A DNA stretch of 64,000 bases from NCBI RefSeq assembly GCF_004770765.1, contig NZ_RQFK01000014.1:1-64000 (forward strand), read 5' to 3'. Each line of letters opens with the position of its first letter. The first letter of the stretch is position 1. The position numbers were made by a program, and so were the translations under genes. The notes under the pieces were generated by a model that ran no database searches, had not been told where the DNA came from, and saw only the letters and a list, made by a program, of their open reading frames with translations. Origin of the DNA: Leptospira noumeaensis. Its GTDB lineage: Bacteria > Spirochaetota > Leptospiria > Leptospirales > Leptospiraceae. Positions 19,942-29,588 of the stretch are shown here, in pieces.

Positions 19942-20995
19942 AATAAATAACGTTAATAAAACCTTTGGGTCGTTCACCGCTCTAAAAGAAGTCAACCTCT
20001 CCATTCCTGATGGAGAACTTGTGGCGCTCCTTGGTCCATCGGGATCAGGAAAAACCACTTTACTCCGAATCATCGCAGGCCTCGAAGAACCTTCGTCAGG
20101 GAAGGTAGAGTTTGTAGGAGAAAACCTTTCCAAATCCAAAATTCAAAATGGAGAAGTGGGTTTTGTTTTCCAACATTATGCCCTCTTTCGCCACATGACC
20201 ATTGCTGAAAACATAGCCTTTGGTTTGGAAGTCAGACCAAAAAACCTGCGACCTTCGAAAAAAGAAATTGGGGAAAAAGTTTCGAAACTCCTCACACTCA
20301 TCCAATTAGAAAAATTTCATAATCGTTACCCACATGAATTGTCAGGGGGCCAACGCCAACGTGTGGCTCTTGCCCGTGCCCTTGCCATTGAACCAAAATT
20401 TTTATTACTCGATGAACCTTTCGGTGCCCTCGATGCCAAAGTCAGAAAGGAACTCAGAAACTGGTTACGAAGACTCCATGATGAAATCCACATAACAAGT
20501 GTTTTTGTCACTCATGACCAAGAAGAAGCACTCGAAGTCAGTGACCGAGTTGTCATCCTCAATCATGGCCAACTGGAACAAGTGGGAAGCCCTGACGAAG
20601 TGTACAACAAACCCAAGTCTCCTTTTGTTTTTCATTTTCTTGGAGATGTGAATCTTTTCCACGGAAGGATCGAAGAAGGAAAAACAAAAATTGGAAATTT
20701 GGCCCTGGATAGCACGGAACACCAAGACGTAAAAGAATCGGTGGCCGTGGCCTATGTTCGTCCTTATGATGTGGAAATTGTCAGAGAGTCTGACCAAGGG
20801 ATCGCCGCCGAAATCCAATACATCCATTCCACGGGAAGGAATGTGAGAGTGGAACTGAAACGTGTGGACACGGGGACACTCATTGAATCAGTTCTCGAGC
20901 AGGAAACCTACCGTCTTTTGAACCTTTTGCCTGGCGAGACGGTCTACCTAAGGATTAAAAAAGCAAAAGTATACGTAGAAGACTTCTCTATCTAG
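19931..20995 (+). CDS. cysA: sulfate ABC transporter ATP-binding protein CysA
   Basis: ATPase that drives sulfate uptake. Walker A is GPSGSGKTT, the Q-loop lies in [13 protein letters not shown], the signature is [15 protein letters not shown], Walker B is [11 protein letters not shown], and the switch His is in [10 protein letters not shown]. The C-terminal 110 residues form the TOBE-like domain ([27 protein letters not shown]). At 354 residues it is full length. It is the last gene of the importer operon; cysH follows after 68 bases. Confidence 0.94.
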   Translation: MPIEINNVNKTFGSFTALKEVNLSIPDGELVALLGPSGSGKTTLLRIIAGLEEPSSGKVEFVGENLSKSKIQNGEVGFVFQHYALFRHMTIAENIAFGLEVRPKNLRPSKKEIGEKVSKLLTLIQLEKFHNRYPHELSGGQRQRVALARALAIEPKFLLLDEPFGALDAKVRKELRNWLRRLHDEIHITSVFVTHDQEEALEVSDRVVILNHGQLEQVGSPDEVYNKPKSPFVFHFLGDVNLFHGRIEEGKTKIGNLALDSTEHQDVKESVAVAYVRPYDVEIVRESDQGIAAEIQYIHSTGRNVRVELKRVDTGTLIESVLEQETYRLLNLLPGETVYLRIKKAKVYVEDFSI

Positions 20996-21022
20996 TATTT
21001 TCCGCTAATATAGTTTACAAAT

Positions 21023-21047
21023 CGTCCAATATACAAAACATTGGACG
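21023..21047. promoter_or_regulatory. perfect inverted repeat upstream of cysH
   Basis: CGTCCAAT (21023-21030) and ATTGGACG (21040-21047) are exact complements with a nine-base loop, 17 bases before the cysH ATG. No T-run follows, so it is not an intrinsic terminator. It is placed as an operator or an mRNA hairpin controlling the cysHDN genes; the regulator is unknown. Confidence 0.45.
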
Positions 21048-21063
21048 GTAGGATTGGAAAAAA

Positions 21064-21789
21064 ATGGGAAATTTGGAAGTTTTGACAGAAACCTATGCCT
21101 CCCTCTCCCTGGAACAGGGATTACGACAACTTAGTCTGGACTTCTCCGGAAAAGTTGTTTTCACGACGAGTTTTGGATTGGAAGACCAAGCCATCACTCA
21201 CGCGATTCTCGCAAACCAAATCGAGATTCGAATCGCAACTCTGGATACAGGCCGCCTCTTCCAAGAAACCTATGATGTTTGGCAAAAAACAAACATTCGT
21301 TATGGGGCAAAAATTGAAGCCTTTTATCCAAACGAAAAAGAAATTCAAAACTTTGTGGTAGAGAATGGTCCAAATGCCTTCTATGATTCCCAAGATTTAC
21401 GAAAAGAATGTTGCCGGATACGTAAACTTGTTCCCCTCGATGCCATTTTAAAAAACACAGAAGTTTGGGTGACGGGACTCCGAAAAGATCAATCCGGATT
21501 TCGAACGGAAATGTCTATTTTTGAATCGGATCCTCAAAGAAATTTAATCAAATACCAACCACTACTTTTATGGTCTTTTGAAGATACTTGGAAGTATATC
21601 AGAGAACACAATGTACCATACAACCTATTACACGATAAAGGTTTTCCAAGCATTGGTTGTGCTCCCTGCACCCGTGCCATTGAACCAGGGGAAGACTTTC
21701 GTGCAGGAAGATGGTGGTGGGAACAAGAATCTAAAAAAGAGTGCGGCTTACACTGGGTAGACGGCAAACTCACACCAAAAAAAGGATAA
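21064..21789 (+). CDS. cysH: assimilatory adenylylsulfate (APS) reductase, CysH family
   Basis: Reduces activated sulfate to sulfite. The 241 residues have the PAPS-reductase PP-loop region (VVFTTSFGLEDQ). The two cysteine pairs C116-C117 (KECCRIRK) and C199/C202 (IGCAPCTR) are the ligands of the [4Fe-4S] cluster that marks APS-type enzymes. The catalytic C227 sits in KKECGLHW. Together with the absence of an APS kinase gene in the island, this argues for APS rather than PAPS as substrate. cysD follows after seven bases. Confidence 0.92.
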   Translation: MGNLEVLTETYASLSLEQGLRQLSLDFSGKVVFTTSFGLEDQAITHAILANQIEIRIATLDTGRLFQETYDVWQKTNIRYGAKIEAFYPNEKEIQNFVVENGPNAFYDSQDLRKECCRIRKLVPLDAILKNTEVWVTGLRKDQSGFRTEMSIFESDPQRNLIKYQPLLLWSFEDTWKYIREHNVPYNLLHDKGFPSIGCAPCTRAIEPGEDFRAGRWWWEQESKKECGLHWVDGKLTPKKG

Positions 21790-21796
21790 TACCAAC

Positions 21797-22705
21797 ATGA
21801 CCGATTTACATCGACTTTCCCATCTAGACCAACTAGAATCGGAGGCCATTTATATTTTAAGAGAAGTAGCAGCTCAATTTGAAAGACCTGCTCTTTTGTT
21901 TTCTGGAGGGAAGGACTCCATTTGTCTTGTACATCTTGCACTTAAAGCCTTTCGACCTGGTAAATTTCCATTTCCTTTAGTTCATATTGATACAGGGCAT
22001 AACTTTGATGAGGCGCTTAAATTTAGAGACAACCTTGCCGAACGAACTGGTGAAAAACTAATTGTTCGTTATGTACAAGACTCCATCGACCAAGGAAAAG
22101 CGGTCGAAGAAAAAGGAAAGTTTCCTAGCCGTAATGCCATCCAAGCTGTGACACTTCTCGATACCATTGCTGAATTTAAGTTTGATGCTTGTATTGGTGG
22201 CGCTCGTAGGGATGAAGAAAAAGCTCGTGCTAAAGAAAGAATTTTTTCTGTAAGAGATGAATTTGGATCTTGGGATCCTAAACTACAACGCCCAGAACTT
22301 TGGAATATCTATAATGGTAAAATCCATGTGGGTGAAAACGTTAGGGTATTTCCAATCAGTAACTGGACAGAACTTGATGTTTGGGAATACATTCGCAAAG
22401 AAAAAATCGAACTCCCTTCCCTATATTTTTCACACCAAAGGGAAATTGTATGGCGAGAAGACCTAGTGTTTCCGGTATCAAAGTTCATCTCTTTAGATAA
22501 TACAGACAAAGTAGAAACTAGAACCGTTCGTTTCCGAACTGTGGGTGATATGACTTGTACGGCAGCCGTAGAATCAGAAGCCAATTCCATCGACGATATC
22601 ATTCGTGAAATTCAAATTTCTAGAACCACCGAAAGAGGATCTCGTTTAGATGACAAACGTTCTGAAGCAGCGATGGAAGATAGAAAAAAAGGCGGATACT
22701 TTTAA
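21797..22705 (+). CDS. cysD: sulfate adenylyltransferase subunit 2
   Basis: Catalytic subunit of ATP sulfurylase, which makes APS from sulfate and ATP. It has 302 residues, full length. The ATP-pyrophosphatase loop is LLFSGGKDSICLVHLALKAF. FPLVHIDTGHNFDEALKFRD and GGARRDEEKARAKERIFS are typical CysD motifs, as is the C-terminal DMTCTAAVES. AAGGA stands before the ATG. Its stop overlaps the cysN ATG by one base. Confidence 0.95.
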   Translation: MTDLHRLSHLDQLESEAIYILREVAAQFERPALLFSGGKDSICLVHLALKAFRPGKFPFPLVHIDTGHNFDEALKFRDNLAERTGEKLIVRYVQDSIDQGKAVEEKGKFPSRNAIQAVTLLDTIAEFKFDACIGGARRDEEKARAKERIFSVRDEFGSWDPKLQRPELWNIYNGKIHVGENVRVFPISNWTELDVWEYIRKEKIELPSLYFSHQREIVWREDLVFPVSKFISLDNTDKVETRTVRFRTVGDMTCTAAVESEANSIDDIIREIQISRTTERGSRLDDKRSEAAMEDRKKGGYF

Positions 22706-23937
22706 TGGATATTTTACGTTTTATTACGGCAGGAAGTGTGGATGATGGGAAATCAACTCTCATCGGACGATTGTTATACGATAGTAAATCAATTTTTCAA
22801 GACCAATTAGAAGCCATTGAAAAAGCAGGACAGGTTAATGGTCAAATCAACCTAGCACTACTCACCGATGGATTAAAAGCGGAAAGAGAACAAGGAATCA
22901 CTATCGATATCGCTTATAAATATTTTTCTACACCAAAAAGAAAGTTTATCATAGCCGATGCACCGGGCCATGTCCAATACACAAGAAACATGGTGACGGG
23001 AGCTTCTAACTCTGATCTTGCGATCATTTTAATTGATGCAAGAAAAGGTGTGATCGAACAAACTTACCGCCACTCTTATATTGTTTCCCTACTTCGTATT
23101 CCCTATGTTGTTGTATGTATCAATAAAATGGACTTAGTTGATTTTTCGGAAGAGGTGTTTTTAAATATCCAAAAACAATATCTGGAATTTGCCAAAGACC
23201 TAGATTTAAAATCCATCCACTTCCTACCTATCTCCGCACTGAACGGGGACAATGTGGTTGATTTATCAACGTCCATGCCTTGGTGGAAAGGAAAATCCCT
23301 TCTTGGATTTTTAGAAGGAATCGAAATCCATACAGAAGAAGAATCACCTGCTCCCAGATTTCCTGTTCAAAATGTGATTCGTCCTCAAACAACAGAACAC
23401 CATGATTACAGAGGTTATGCGGGACAAATCAGAAGTGGACACTTCACTGTTGGTGATTCCATTACCGTTTTACCCAGTGGACTCAAATCCAAAATCAAAG
23501 CCATTGATACCTATGCCGGTTCCATAAACACTGCCTATGCCCCAATGTCTGTGGCCATTCGACTGGAAGATGAAATTGATGTGAGTCGGGGAGATATGCT
23601 CGTTGTCACAGGACAGGAACCAACCACCTCACAAGATTTGGAAGCCCATATCTGTTGGATGGACCAAAAAGCCATGACACCAGGTTCAAAGTATTTACTC
23701 AGACAGACCACAAATGCCGTGAAAGCCTCCATTCGCTCTTTGGAATACCGAGTGGAAACAAGCACCCATGAAAAAAAAGAACAGGCAAGTCTTGGACTCA
23801 ATGAAATTGGTAAGGTGACGATCAGGACAGCAAAACCTGTAGCCTACGATCCCTATTCCAAAATCAGAGGGACAGGTAGTTTTGTTCTAGTCGATGAAGG
23901 AACCAACCAGACCGTGGCAGCGGGGATGTTATTATAG
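22705..23937 (+). CDS. cysN: sulfate adenylyltransferase subunit 1 (GTPase)
   Basis: GTPase subunit that drives the ATP sulfurylase reaction. At 410 residues it is shorter than the E. coli protein (475) and has no fused APS kinase domain. The P-loop is GSVDDGKSTLIGRLLYDSK, switch II is DAPGHVQYTRNM, and the guanine motif is NKMDLVDF. EREQGITIDIAYKYF is the switch I region. It is translationally coupled to cysD. Confidence 0.94.
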   Translation: MDILRFITAGSVDDGKSTLIGRLLYDSKSIFQDQLEAIEKAGQVNGQINLALLTDGLKAEREQGITIDIAYKYFSTPKRKFIIADAPGHVQYTRNMVTGASNSDLAIILIDARKGVIEQTYRHSYIVSLLRIPYVVVCINKMDLVDFSEEVFLNIQKQYLEFAKDLDLKSIHFLPISALNGDNVVDLSTSMPWWKGKSLLGFLEGIEIHTEEESPAPRFPVQNVIRPQTTEHHDYRGYAGQIRSGHFTVGDSITVLPSGLKSKIKAIDTYAGSINTAYAPMSVAIRLEDEIDVSRGDMLVVTGQEPTTSQDLEAHICWMDQKAMTPGSKYLLRQTTNAVKASIRSLEYRVETSTHEKKEQASLGLNEIGKVTIRTAKPVAYDPYSKIRGTGSFVLVDEGTNQTVAAGMLL

Positions 23938-24005
23938 AACTTTAGTTCAATATAACAGATTTTTTCTTGCTATAAAATAACAGGGTTCAATAAGATGGCA
24001 GTAGT

Positions 24006-25076
24006 ATGAGCCGAGCCACTACCATTGCCACCCATTGGATTCGAAAGTCCTTCATCGGGGAGACAAAACTTCCCATTGTTTACGAACCTGGAGAGGACAA
24101 GGATCTAAAAGACCTAACCGCCTGGATCCAGAAAAACCAGAAAGAATGGCGAGAGGATTTGAAAACCTACGGAGCCATTCTCTTTCGCGGGTTTCCTGTT
24201 CACGAAGCATCCGATTTCCAATCCATTCTCTTTGCAACAGAGGAAAAAAAACTCGGCGAATTTTATTTGGGCACCTCTCCCAGAGATCAGGTCGTAAAAC
24301 ACGTGTTTACTGCCAGTGAACTTCCTCCTCACTACCCAATCATGCAACATGCCGAGATGAGTTTTCTCGACAACCCTCCGAAACTTTTATTTTTTTATGC
24401 AGAAAAAGCATCCGAAACAGGAGGGGAAACTCCCCTTACCGATCTACGGGAAATTTACAAAGACGTAGATCCTAAAATCAAAGATAAAATTAAAAAATAT
24501 GGAATTCGTTATAGAAGGCGTTACGATGGTCCGTCTACCACAGCACGTTTTTCCTTATGGAAAACAAAACGTTGGGATGAAATGTTTGGAACGACAAATC
24601 TTGATGAAGTAAAAAAGATTTCTGATAAAAACAGATTTAAGTTGGATTGGTCGGGAGTTGATTCCTTAACCATCACCAATGAACAATCTGGTTTCCGCGT
24701 CCATCCAGAAGCAAAAACAACTGCATGGCACAACCATTCGCAAACCTTTCACTACCAAGCAGCTGTGAGTGAAGTATGGAAAATTTTCAAAAGACAAAAA
24801 ACATTTCGTTCTTTTGGTGTGGCACTACTCCTCACTCTTCTAACATTAATCAAACGAATTTCAGGACAAGAGTCTCATGATGTTCATGTCACTTATGGGA
24901 ATGGGGAAGAGATTTCTGCAGGAGAAATGAAATCCATCACAAATGTTTTTTGGAAACATCTAGTAGCCATTCCTTGGCAAACGGGAGATGTTCTTATCAT
25001 CGATAACTTATCAGTTTCTCATGGTAGACTTCCCTTCACAGGCCCACGTCGAATTCTCGTAGGATGGTCAGATTAA
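24006..25076 (+). CDS. clavaminate-synthase-like Fe(II)/2-oxoglutarate dioxygenase (TauD/SyrP type)
   Basis: Non-haem iron dioxygenase of 356 residues; substrate unknown. Metal ligands are likely His and Glu in QHAEMSF (the HxE variant) and the distal His in SVSHGRLPF. The 2-oxoglutarate-binding Arg lies in GPRRIL. YGAILFRGFPV and ASETGGETPLTDL match the branch that includes plant clavaminate-synthase-like proteins, so HxE is normal there. A hydrophobic stretch (FGVALLLTLLTLI) near residue 280 is unusual for a soluble enzyme. It sits between cysN and a BASS transporter, directly abutting the latter. A role in freeing sulfur from an organic compound is inference from context. Confidence 0.8.
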   Translation: MSRATTIATHWIRKSFIGETKLPIVYEPGEDKDLKDLTAWIQKNQKEWREDLKTYGAILFRGFPVHEASDFQSILFATEEKKLGEFYLGTSPRDQVVKHVFTASELPPHYPIMQHAEMSFLDNPPKLLFFYAEKASETGGETPLTDLREIYKDVDPKIKDKIKKYGIRYRRRYDGPSTTARFSLWKTKRWDEMFGTTNLDEVKKISDKNRFKLDWSGVDSLTITNEQSGFRVHPEAKTTAWHNHSQTFHYQAAVSEVWKIFKRQKTFRSFGVALLLTLLTLIKRISGQESHDVHVTYGNGEEISAGEMKSITNVFWKHLVAIPWQTGDVLIIDNLSVSHGRLPFTGPRRILVGWSD

Positions 25077-25985
25077 ATGGATATCAATGCAGTTCGCCTC
25101 AATTTCAACAAAGACTCAGTTTACCTAATCAATGCACTGGTTGGTTTTATTATGTTTGGGATCGCTTTGGAATTAAAACTCCAAGACTTCAAACATCTTT
25201 TGCGTTACCCCAAACCTGCGTTTGTTGGTATTTTTAGCCAATACATACTGTTACCCCTTGCCACCCTTCTCATCATTTGGGTGATCAATCCTCATCCAGG
25301 ACTTGCTCTCGGAATGGTGCTTGTGGCTGCTTGTCCCGGTGGGAGTATGTCGAACTTTTTCACGCATTTGGCAAAAGGAAATTTAGCACTCTCAGTGAGT
25401 CTGACAACTTTTTCCTCAGCATTTTCTTTTATATTAACACCACTTGGATTTTTCTTTTGGGGGAATTTACTCCCAGTCACCAGAGAATATCTTAAGTCCA
25501 TCTCAGTCAGTCCCTATGAGATTTTGGTTTCCATCACAGTGCTCCTGGTTGTCCCACTGATACTCGGAATTCTCTTTCAAAAACTATTTCCCAAACTCAC
25601 TCATACAGTGAAAAAAGCCGTACAAAGGATTTCCATTTTATTACTTGGTTTTTTTATTGTGGGAGCACTCGCGAGCAATTTCAAATTCTTCAAAGAATAC
25701 ATCCACCTTCTCTTTGGGCTTGTATTCCTTATGAATTTAGCAGGACTCTCTCTTGGATATTACTTTGCCAAACTATTCCGATTGCCACTAAACGATCGTA
25801 AAACGGTGGCTATAGAAACAGGAATTCAAAATTCCAGTCTCGGCCTTGCGATTGTATTTGGGTTTTTTGATGGTCTCGGTGGAATGGCAATGATTTGCGC
25901 TTGGTGGGGAATTTGGCACCTAATTGCCGGTGCCGCCGTCGCTACTTATTGGAATAAAACAACTCCGAAAGAATTGGAATCTTAG
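25077..25985 (+). CDS. bile acid:sodium symporter (BASS) family transporter
   Basis: The 302 residues form about nine or ten membrane helices with the BASS hallmarks FGIALELKLQDF, VAACPGGSMSNFFTHLAKGN and the later IETGIQNSSLGLAI, which form the two crossed sodium-binding regions. Family members carry organic anions (bile acids, pyruvate, keto acids). The substrate here is unknown. The ATG begins immediately after the dioxygenase stop, so the two are probably one unit. Its 3' end overlaps the convergent cysI by four bases. Confidence 0.88.
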   Translation: MDINAVRLNFNKDSVYLINALVGFIMFGIALELKLQDFKHLLRYPKPAFVGIFSQYILLPLATLLIIWVINPHPGLALGMVLVAACPGGSMSNFFTHLAKGNLALSVSLTTFSSAFSFILTPLGFFFWGNLLPVTREYLKSISVSPYEILVSITVLLVVPLILGILFQKLFPKLTHTVKKAVQRISILLLGFFIVGALASNFKFFKEYIHLLFGLVFLMNLAGLSLGYYFAKLFRLPLNDRKTVAIETGIQNSSLGLAIVFGFFDGLGGMAMICAWWGIWHLIAGAAVATYWNKTTPKELES

Positions 25986-27649
25986 TTTAAGATTCCAATT
26001 CGATTGATGTAATCTCCAAAAGACTCTTTGGTGTTTCTTTCTTTCGAAAACCTTCCAAAGAGTCCATCTAGTTCTTGTAATATCGCAGACTCATCTAAAT
26101 CTTCTTTATACTTACGATTCAGCCTATAACCTTCCGCATCAGCGCCTAAGTGTAAATTGTATTTCCCGTAAGAAGTTCCGACAAGACCAATCTCTGAAAT
26201 GTATGGCCTTGCACATCCATTCGGACAACCTGTCATCCGGATGGAAACTGGTTCGTCAGAGAGTCCATGTTTTCCAAGAATAGGTTCAATTTTATCGATG
26301 AGGCTTGGTAGGTATCGTTGTGCTTCTGCAAGTGCCAAAGAACAGGTGTTTAATGCCACACAGGCAATGGAGTTCTTTCTAATTTGCGAAACTTCATTTG
26401 TTTTGCGATGAACACCGAACTTCACCAAGATGGATTCAATCAGATCTTTATCTTTTGGAAAAATATCAGATAGGATCAGGTTTTGGTTACAAGTAAAACG
26501 GAAAGTGGCTCTTCTCGTTTTAGAAACTTCAAGAAGGGCCGTTTTTAAATTATAACCATGTTCATCACAAACACGTCCATTTTCCACAAATACCGTATAA
26601 TGCCAGTTACCCGCAACGTCTTGTTTCCATCCAAAATCATCAGACCTTTGTGTGAACTGATAATCCTTGGCCGGTTCAAAACTAATTCCTACTCGTTTTT
26701 CTACTTCTCGTTTGTAAAACTCTACACCAAGACGATCCAAAGTATATTTCAAACGAGATAACTTTCGATCTTCCCTATTTCCAAAATCTCTTTGGACAGT
26801 TACAATTTCGTATACTACCTTTAAGATATCTTTTTTAGGAATAAAACCGAATACAGTTCCTACTCTTGGGTAAGTGTCTGGATTTCCATGAGTGGTACCA
26901 AGACCTCCACCAACAGCCACATTAAAGCCAAGGAGTTGGCCATTTTCGATGATAGCGATAAGACCTATATCATTTGTGAAAAGATCCACATCATTGTAAG
27001 GGGGAATCGCAATCGCAATTTTAAACTTACGTGGAAGATACACATCTTTATATAGTGGATCCTCCGGTTCTTCTTTTTCTGCTAAAAGATTTTCATCGAG
27101 CCAAATTTCGTAATAAGCTCTTGTTTTGGGTAATAATGATCTACTAATTTCGCCAGCGTATCCAAACACTTCTTTGTGTAAGGGACTTGTTGCTGGATTA
27201 GAGGTACAAGTTACGTTACGGTTCACATCCCCACATGCTGCAATGGAATCCAAAAATACAGAATCAAATGCTTTGATGGTTGGTTTAATTTTTGATTTTA
27301 AAATACCATGAAGTTGAACCGTTTGTCGTGTGGTGATTTTGATGGTTCCTGTGGAATTTTCACCAGCAACATTATGTAATGCTTCCCAATGAACAGGACC
27401 TATCATTCCACCTGGAATTCGCAAACGAATCATAAAGGAATACAAACGTTCTAATTTTTTTGCGGCCCGTTCTTCTCTACGATCTCTATCATCTTGTTGG
27501 TACATTCCATGAAACTTAAGTAGAAGTTGGTCATCAGAACGAAGTGATCCTGTATGTTCATCCTTCAAACTTAATGCTAATGAACCTCTTAGTCCTCGAC
27601 TGAGGCGTTTTACTTTTTCCGCTAATGTTTCTTTTTTTTGTTCTGCCAT
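25982..27649 (-). CDS. cysI: assimilatory sulfite reductase hemoprotein (beta) subunit
   Basis: Six-electron reduction of sulfite to sulfide using sirohaem and a [4Fe-4S] cluster. The 555 residues contain two ferredoxin-like/sirohaem repeats. The cluster ligands are CVALNTC and TGCPNGCARP near the C-terminus. RIPGGMIGPVHWEALHNVA and GDVNRNVTCT are typical of CysI. A GAGGT ribosome site precedes the ATG, seven bases after the cysJ stop. cysJ comes first in the transcript, as in many cysJI operons. The sirohaem genes lie just upstream in the opposite direction. Confidence 0.95.
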   Translation of the reverse strand: MAEQKKETLAEKVKRLSRGLRGSLALSLKDEHTGSLRSDDQLLLKFHGMYQQDDRDRREERAAKKLERLYSFMIRLRIPGGMIGPVHWEALHNVAGENSTGTIKITTRQTVQLHGILKSKIKPTIKAFDSVFLDSIAACGDVNRNVTCTSNPATSPLHKEVFGYAGEISRSLLPKTRAYYEIWLDENLLAEKEEPEDPLYKDVYLPRKFKIAIAIPPYNDVDLFTNDIGLIAIIENGQLLGFNVAVGGGLGTTHGNPDTYPRVGTVFGFIPKKDILKVVYEIVTVQRDFGNREDRKLSRLKYTLDRLGVEFYKREVEKRVGISFEPAKDYQFTQRSDDFGWKQDVAGNWHYTVFVENGRVCDEHGYNLKTALLEVSKTRRATFRFTCNQNLILSDIFPKDKDLIESILVKFGVHRKTNEVSQIRKNSIACVALNTCSLALAEAQRYLPSLIDKIEPILGKHGLSDEPVSIRMTGCPNGCARPYISEIGLVGTSYGKYNLHLGADAEGYRLNRKYKEDLDESAILQELDGLFGRFSKERNTKESFGDYINRIGILN

Positions 27650-27656
27650 GATTACC

Positions 27657-29423
27657 TCAGTATACGTCCTTAATGTAGCGACCGGCTTCTTCCAATTCTT
27701 TTAGATAATCGGAAGCATCTTTTCCTGTATCAAATGTTCTTTCTGATAAAATTTCAATGAGTTTGCGGTCGACATCCTTACTCATTGGATCTTTTGACCC
27801 ACAAAGATAAATCACTGCTCCATTTTCGATCCATTTCAGAAGTTCTGCAGCATTTTCACCCATTCTGTCTTGCACATATACTTTCTGTTTTGTGTCTCTG
27901 GAAAAAGCAGCATTTAACCTGTGCAATACGCCAGTATCCATCAGTTCCAAAAGTTCTGTTTGGTAATAAAAATCGGAGACAAAATTTCTTTCTCCAAAAA
28001 ATAACCAGTTTTTGCCGTTCCCGGAATTTTGTTCTCTTTCAAATAAAAAACTTCTGAAAGGAGCAATTCCAGTCCCCGGCCCAATCATGATGATATCCGT
28101 ATCAGGACTTGGCAATCGAAAGGAATTATTTCTTTGAATGAAAAAAGGAACCACGTCTCCTTCTTTCAATTCTGACAAAAAACCAGAACAAAAACCGGTT
28201 TTGATTCCCGTAAATGTTTCGATCTCCACCTCTGCCACTGTTAGATGTACTTCCTCTTCCCCATGTGCCGATGGACTGGAGGCAATGGAATAATACCTAG
28301 GAACAATCGGCTCTAAAATATCCACAAGAGTTTGGAGTTCTAATTGTTTTTCAGAAGGATTTAATGTTAATAAAACATCCAAATCCAATTTACCCGAAGG
28401 TAGTTCTTTTCCAATGAGTCCTGCATATTTTTGAATGACACGGTCTGGCAAAAAACGAATTGAAACTTTTTTACGAAATAAATCATAAGCCATCCATGTT
28501 TCCCCTTTATAGGTAACACGAGTTTCACGATCTGTTTTTAATAAGGATAAAATTCTGTTTACTTCATCCTCACGGTTATAAGCAAGAAAACCTGCACTAT
28601 CCCCAGGAAGATAATCGATCGGCACAGTGGTTTTGATTTCAATATGTCTGGTTGATTTACTAGCACCAACATCATTCAAAACAATATTTGTGACAACTGC
28701 CCCTTCATAAACAACCTTTCCACCAGATGTCGGTTTTGACGCAGGATTCTGAGTTGGTTTAGGACTTTGCGTAGTTGCTGTTTTAGAATGTGCATTGAGC
28801 TTGGAGATGAGTTCACTCATCCATGGTTTTGCGACCAAATCAAAATCTACGTCACACTTACCTAATGGTTGAATCCGTTCTGCACCTAACTTTTCTAACA
28901 TGGAATCAACATCTTCACCCGTTTGGCAAAATAGTGGGTAACTCGTATCACCTAACCCGAGTACTGCAAATTTTACTTTTGATAATGAGTCTTTGGAATC
29001 ATTTAAAATTTGAATGAATGGTTTGGCTGCTTGGGGCGGTTCCCCATCCCCATGTGTGGATACTACCACAAATAAGTATTCTTCTTCTTTGAGATCTTTT
29101 GCTTTATACGTATCAGTACTTTTTAATTTTGCAGAAACACCCAACTCTTTTAGTTTTTTAACAAGTTCCGTTCCAAGTTTCTTTGAGTTCCCTGTTTCTG
29201 TTCCGTAAACCACGCTGCATTGGATGGGTTGGGTTTTTAAATTTCCATGTAAAGGGTCTGTTCCCGAATCTATACTCACGGGAGGAGTGAGGGAAACATC
29301 AACACTTCCTCCAATGCTTGCCTGCGTGAGAGCAGACAAATATCCGGACATCCACACCCATTCATCTTTGGTGGATTCCTTCAGTAACTGTAAAAATCGA
29401 TTGCGTTTCTCATCGGATAGCAT
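27657..29423 (-). CDS. cysJ: assimilatory sulfite reductase flavoprotein (alpha) subunit
   Basis: Passes electrons from NADPH through FAD and FMN to CysI. The 588 residues show an N-terminal flavodoxin domain (VVYGTETGNSKKLG, STHGDGEPP, LGLGDTSYPLFC), a linker, an FAD-binding domain (PRYYSIASSP, TGFCSGFLSEL) and an NADPH domain (IGPGTGIAPFRSFLFER, YLCGSKDPMSKDV, ending GRYIKDVY). The N-terminal WVWMSGYLSAL resembles the E. coli CysJ leader helix. It is the first gene of cysJI and is divergent from cobA. Confidence 0.94.
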   Translation of the reverse strand: MLSDEKRNRFLQLLKESTKDEWVWMSGYLSALTQASIGGSVDVSLTPPVSIDSGTDPLHGNLKTQPIQCSVVYGTETGNSKKLGTELVKKLKELGVSAKLKSTDTYKAKDLKEEEYLFVVVSTHGDGEPPQAAKPFIQILNDSKDSLSKVKFAVLGLGDTSYPLFCQTGEDVDSMLEKLGAERIQPLGKCDVDFDLVAKPWMSELISKLNAHSKTATTQSPKPTQNPASKPTSGGKVVYEGAVVTNIVLNDVGASKSTRHIEIKTTVPIDYLPGDSAGFLAYNREDEVNRILSLLKTDRETRVTYKGETWMAYDLFRKKVSIRFLPDRVIQKYAGLIGKELPSGKLDLDVLLTLNPSEKQLELQTLVDILEPIVPRYYSIASSPSAHGEEEVHLTVAEVEIETFTGIKTGFCSGFLSELKEGDVVPFFIQRNNSFRLPSPDTDIIMIGPGTGIAPFRSFLFEREQNSGNGKNWLFFGERNFVSDFYYQTELLELMDTGVLHRLNAAFSRDTKQKVYVQDRMGENAAELLKWIENGAVIYLCGSKDPMSKDVDRKLIEILSERTFDTGKDASDYLKELEEAGRYIKDVY

Positions 29424-29561
29424 AAAAACCTATTTTTGATTTGGATTCCAGTAAAACATCCAAAAAGTCTGATAAATTGAATCTTTCCCCAGAGATATAC
29501 CCCAAGTAAACCAAAAAAATGGAGATTTTGTGGAAATAATTAGCCAATCACTTGACTATTT

Positions 29562-29577
29562 CTTACGATATCGCAAG
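29562..29577. promoter_or_regulatory. near-perfect palindrome between cysJ and cobA
   Basis: CTTACGATATCGCAAG is a 16-base palindrome with one mismatched pair, centred on CGATATCG. It lies 12 bases before the cobA ATG and a few bases after a TTGACT (29552-29557). A TATAAC at 29579-29584 follows. It fits an operator site for the divergent cysJI and cobA units; the regulator is unknown. Confidence 0.4.
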
Positions 29578-29588
29578 GTATAACAGAT

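Noticed and set aside
24006..25076. Loss of the iron-binding Asp in the dioxygenase (HxE instead of HxD)
   Set aside because: Clavaminate-synthase-like enzymes normally use Glu here, so it is not a sign of inactivation.
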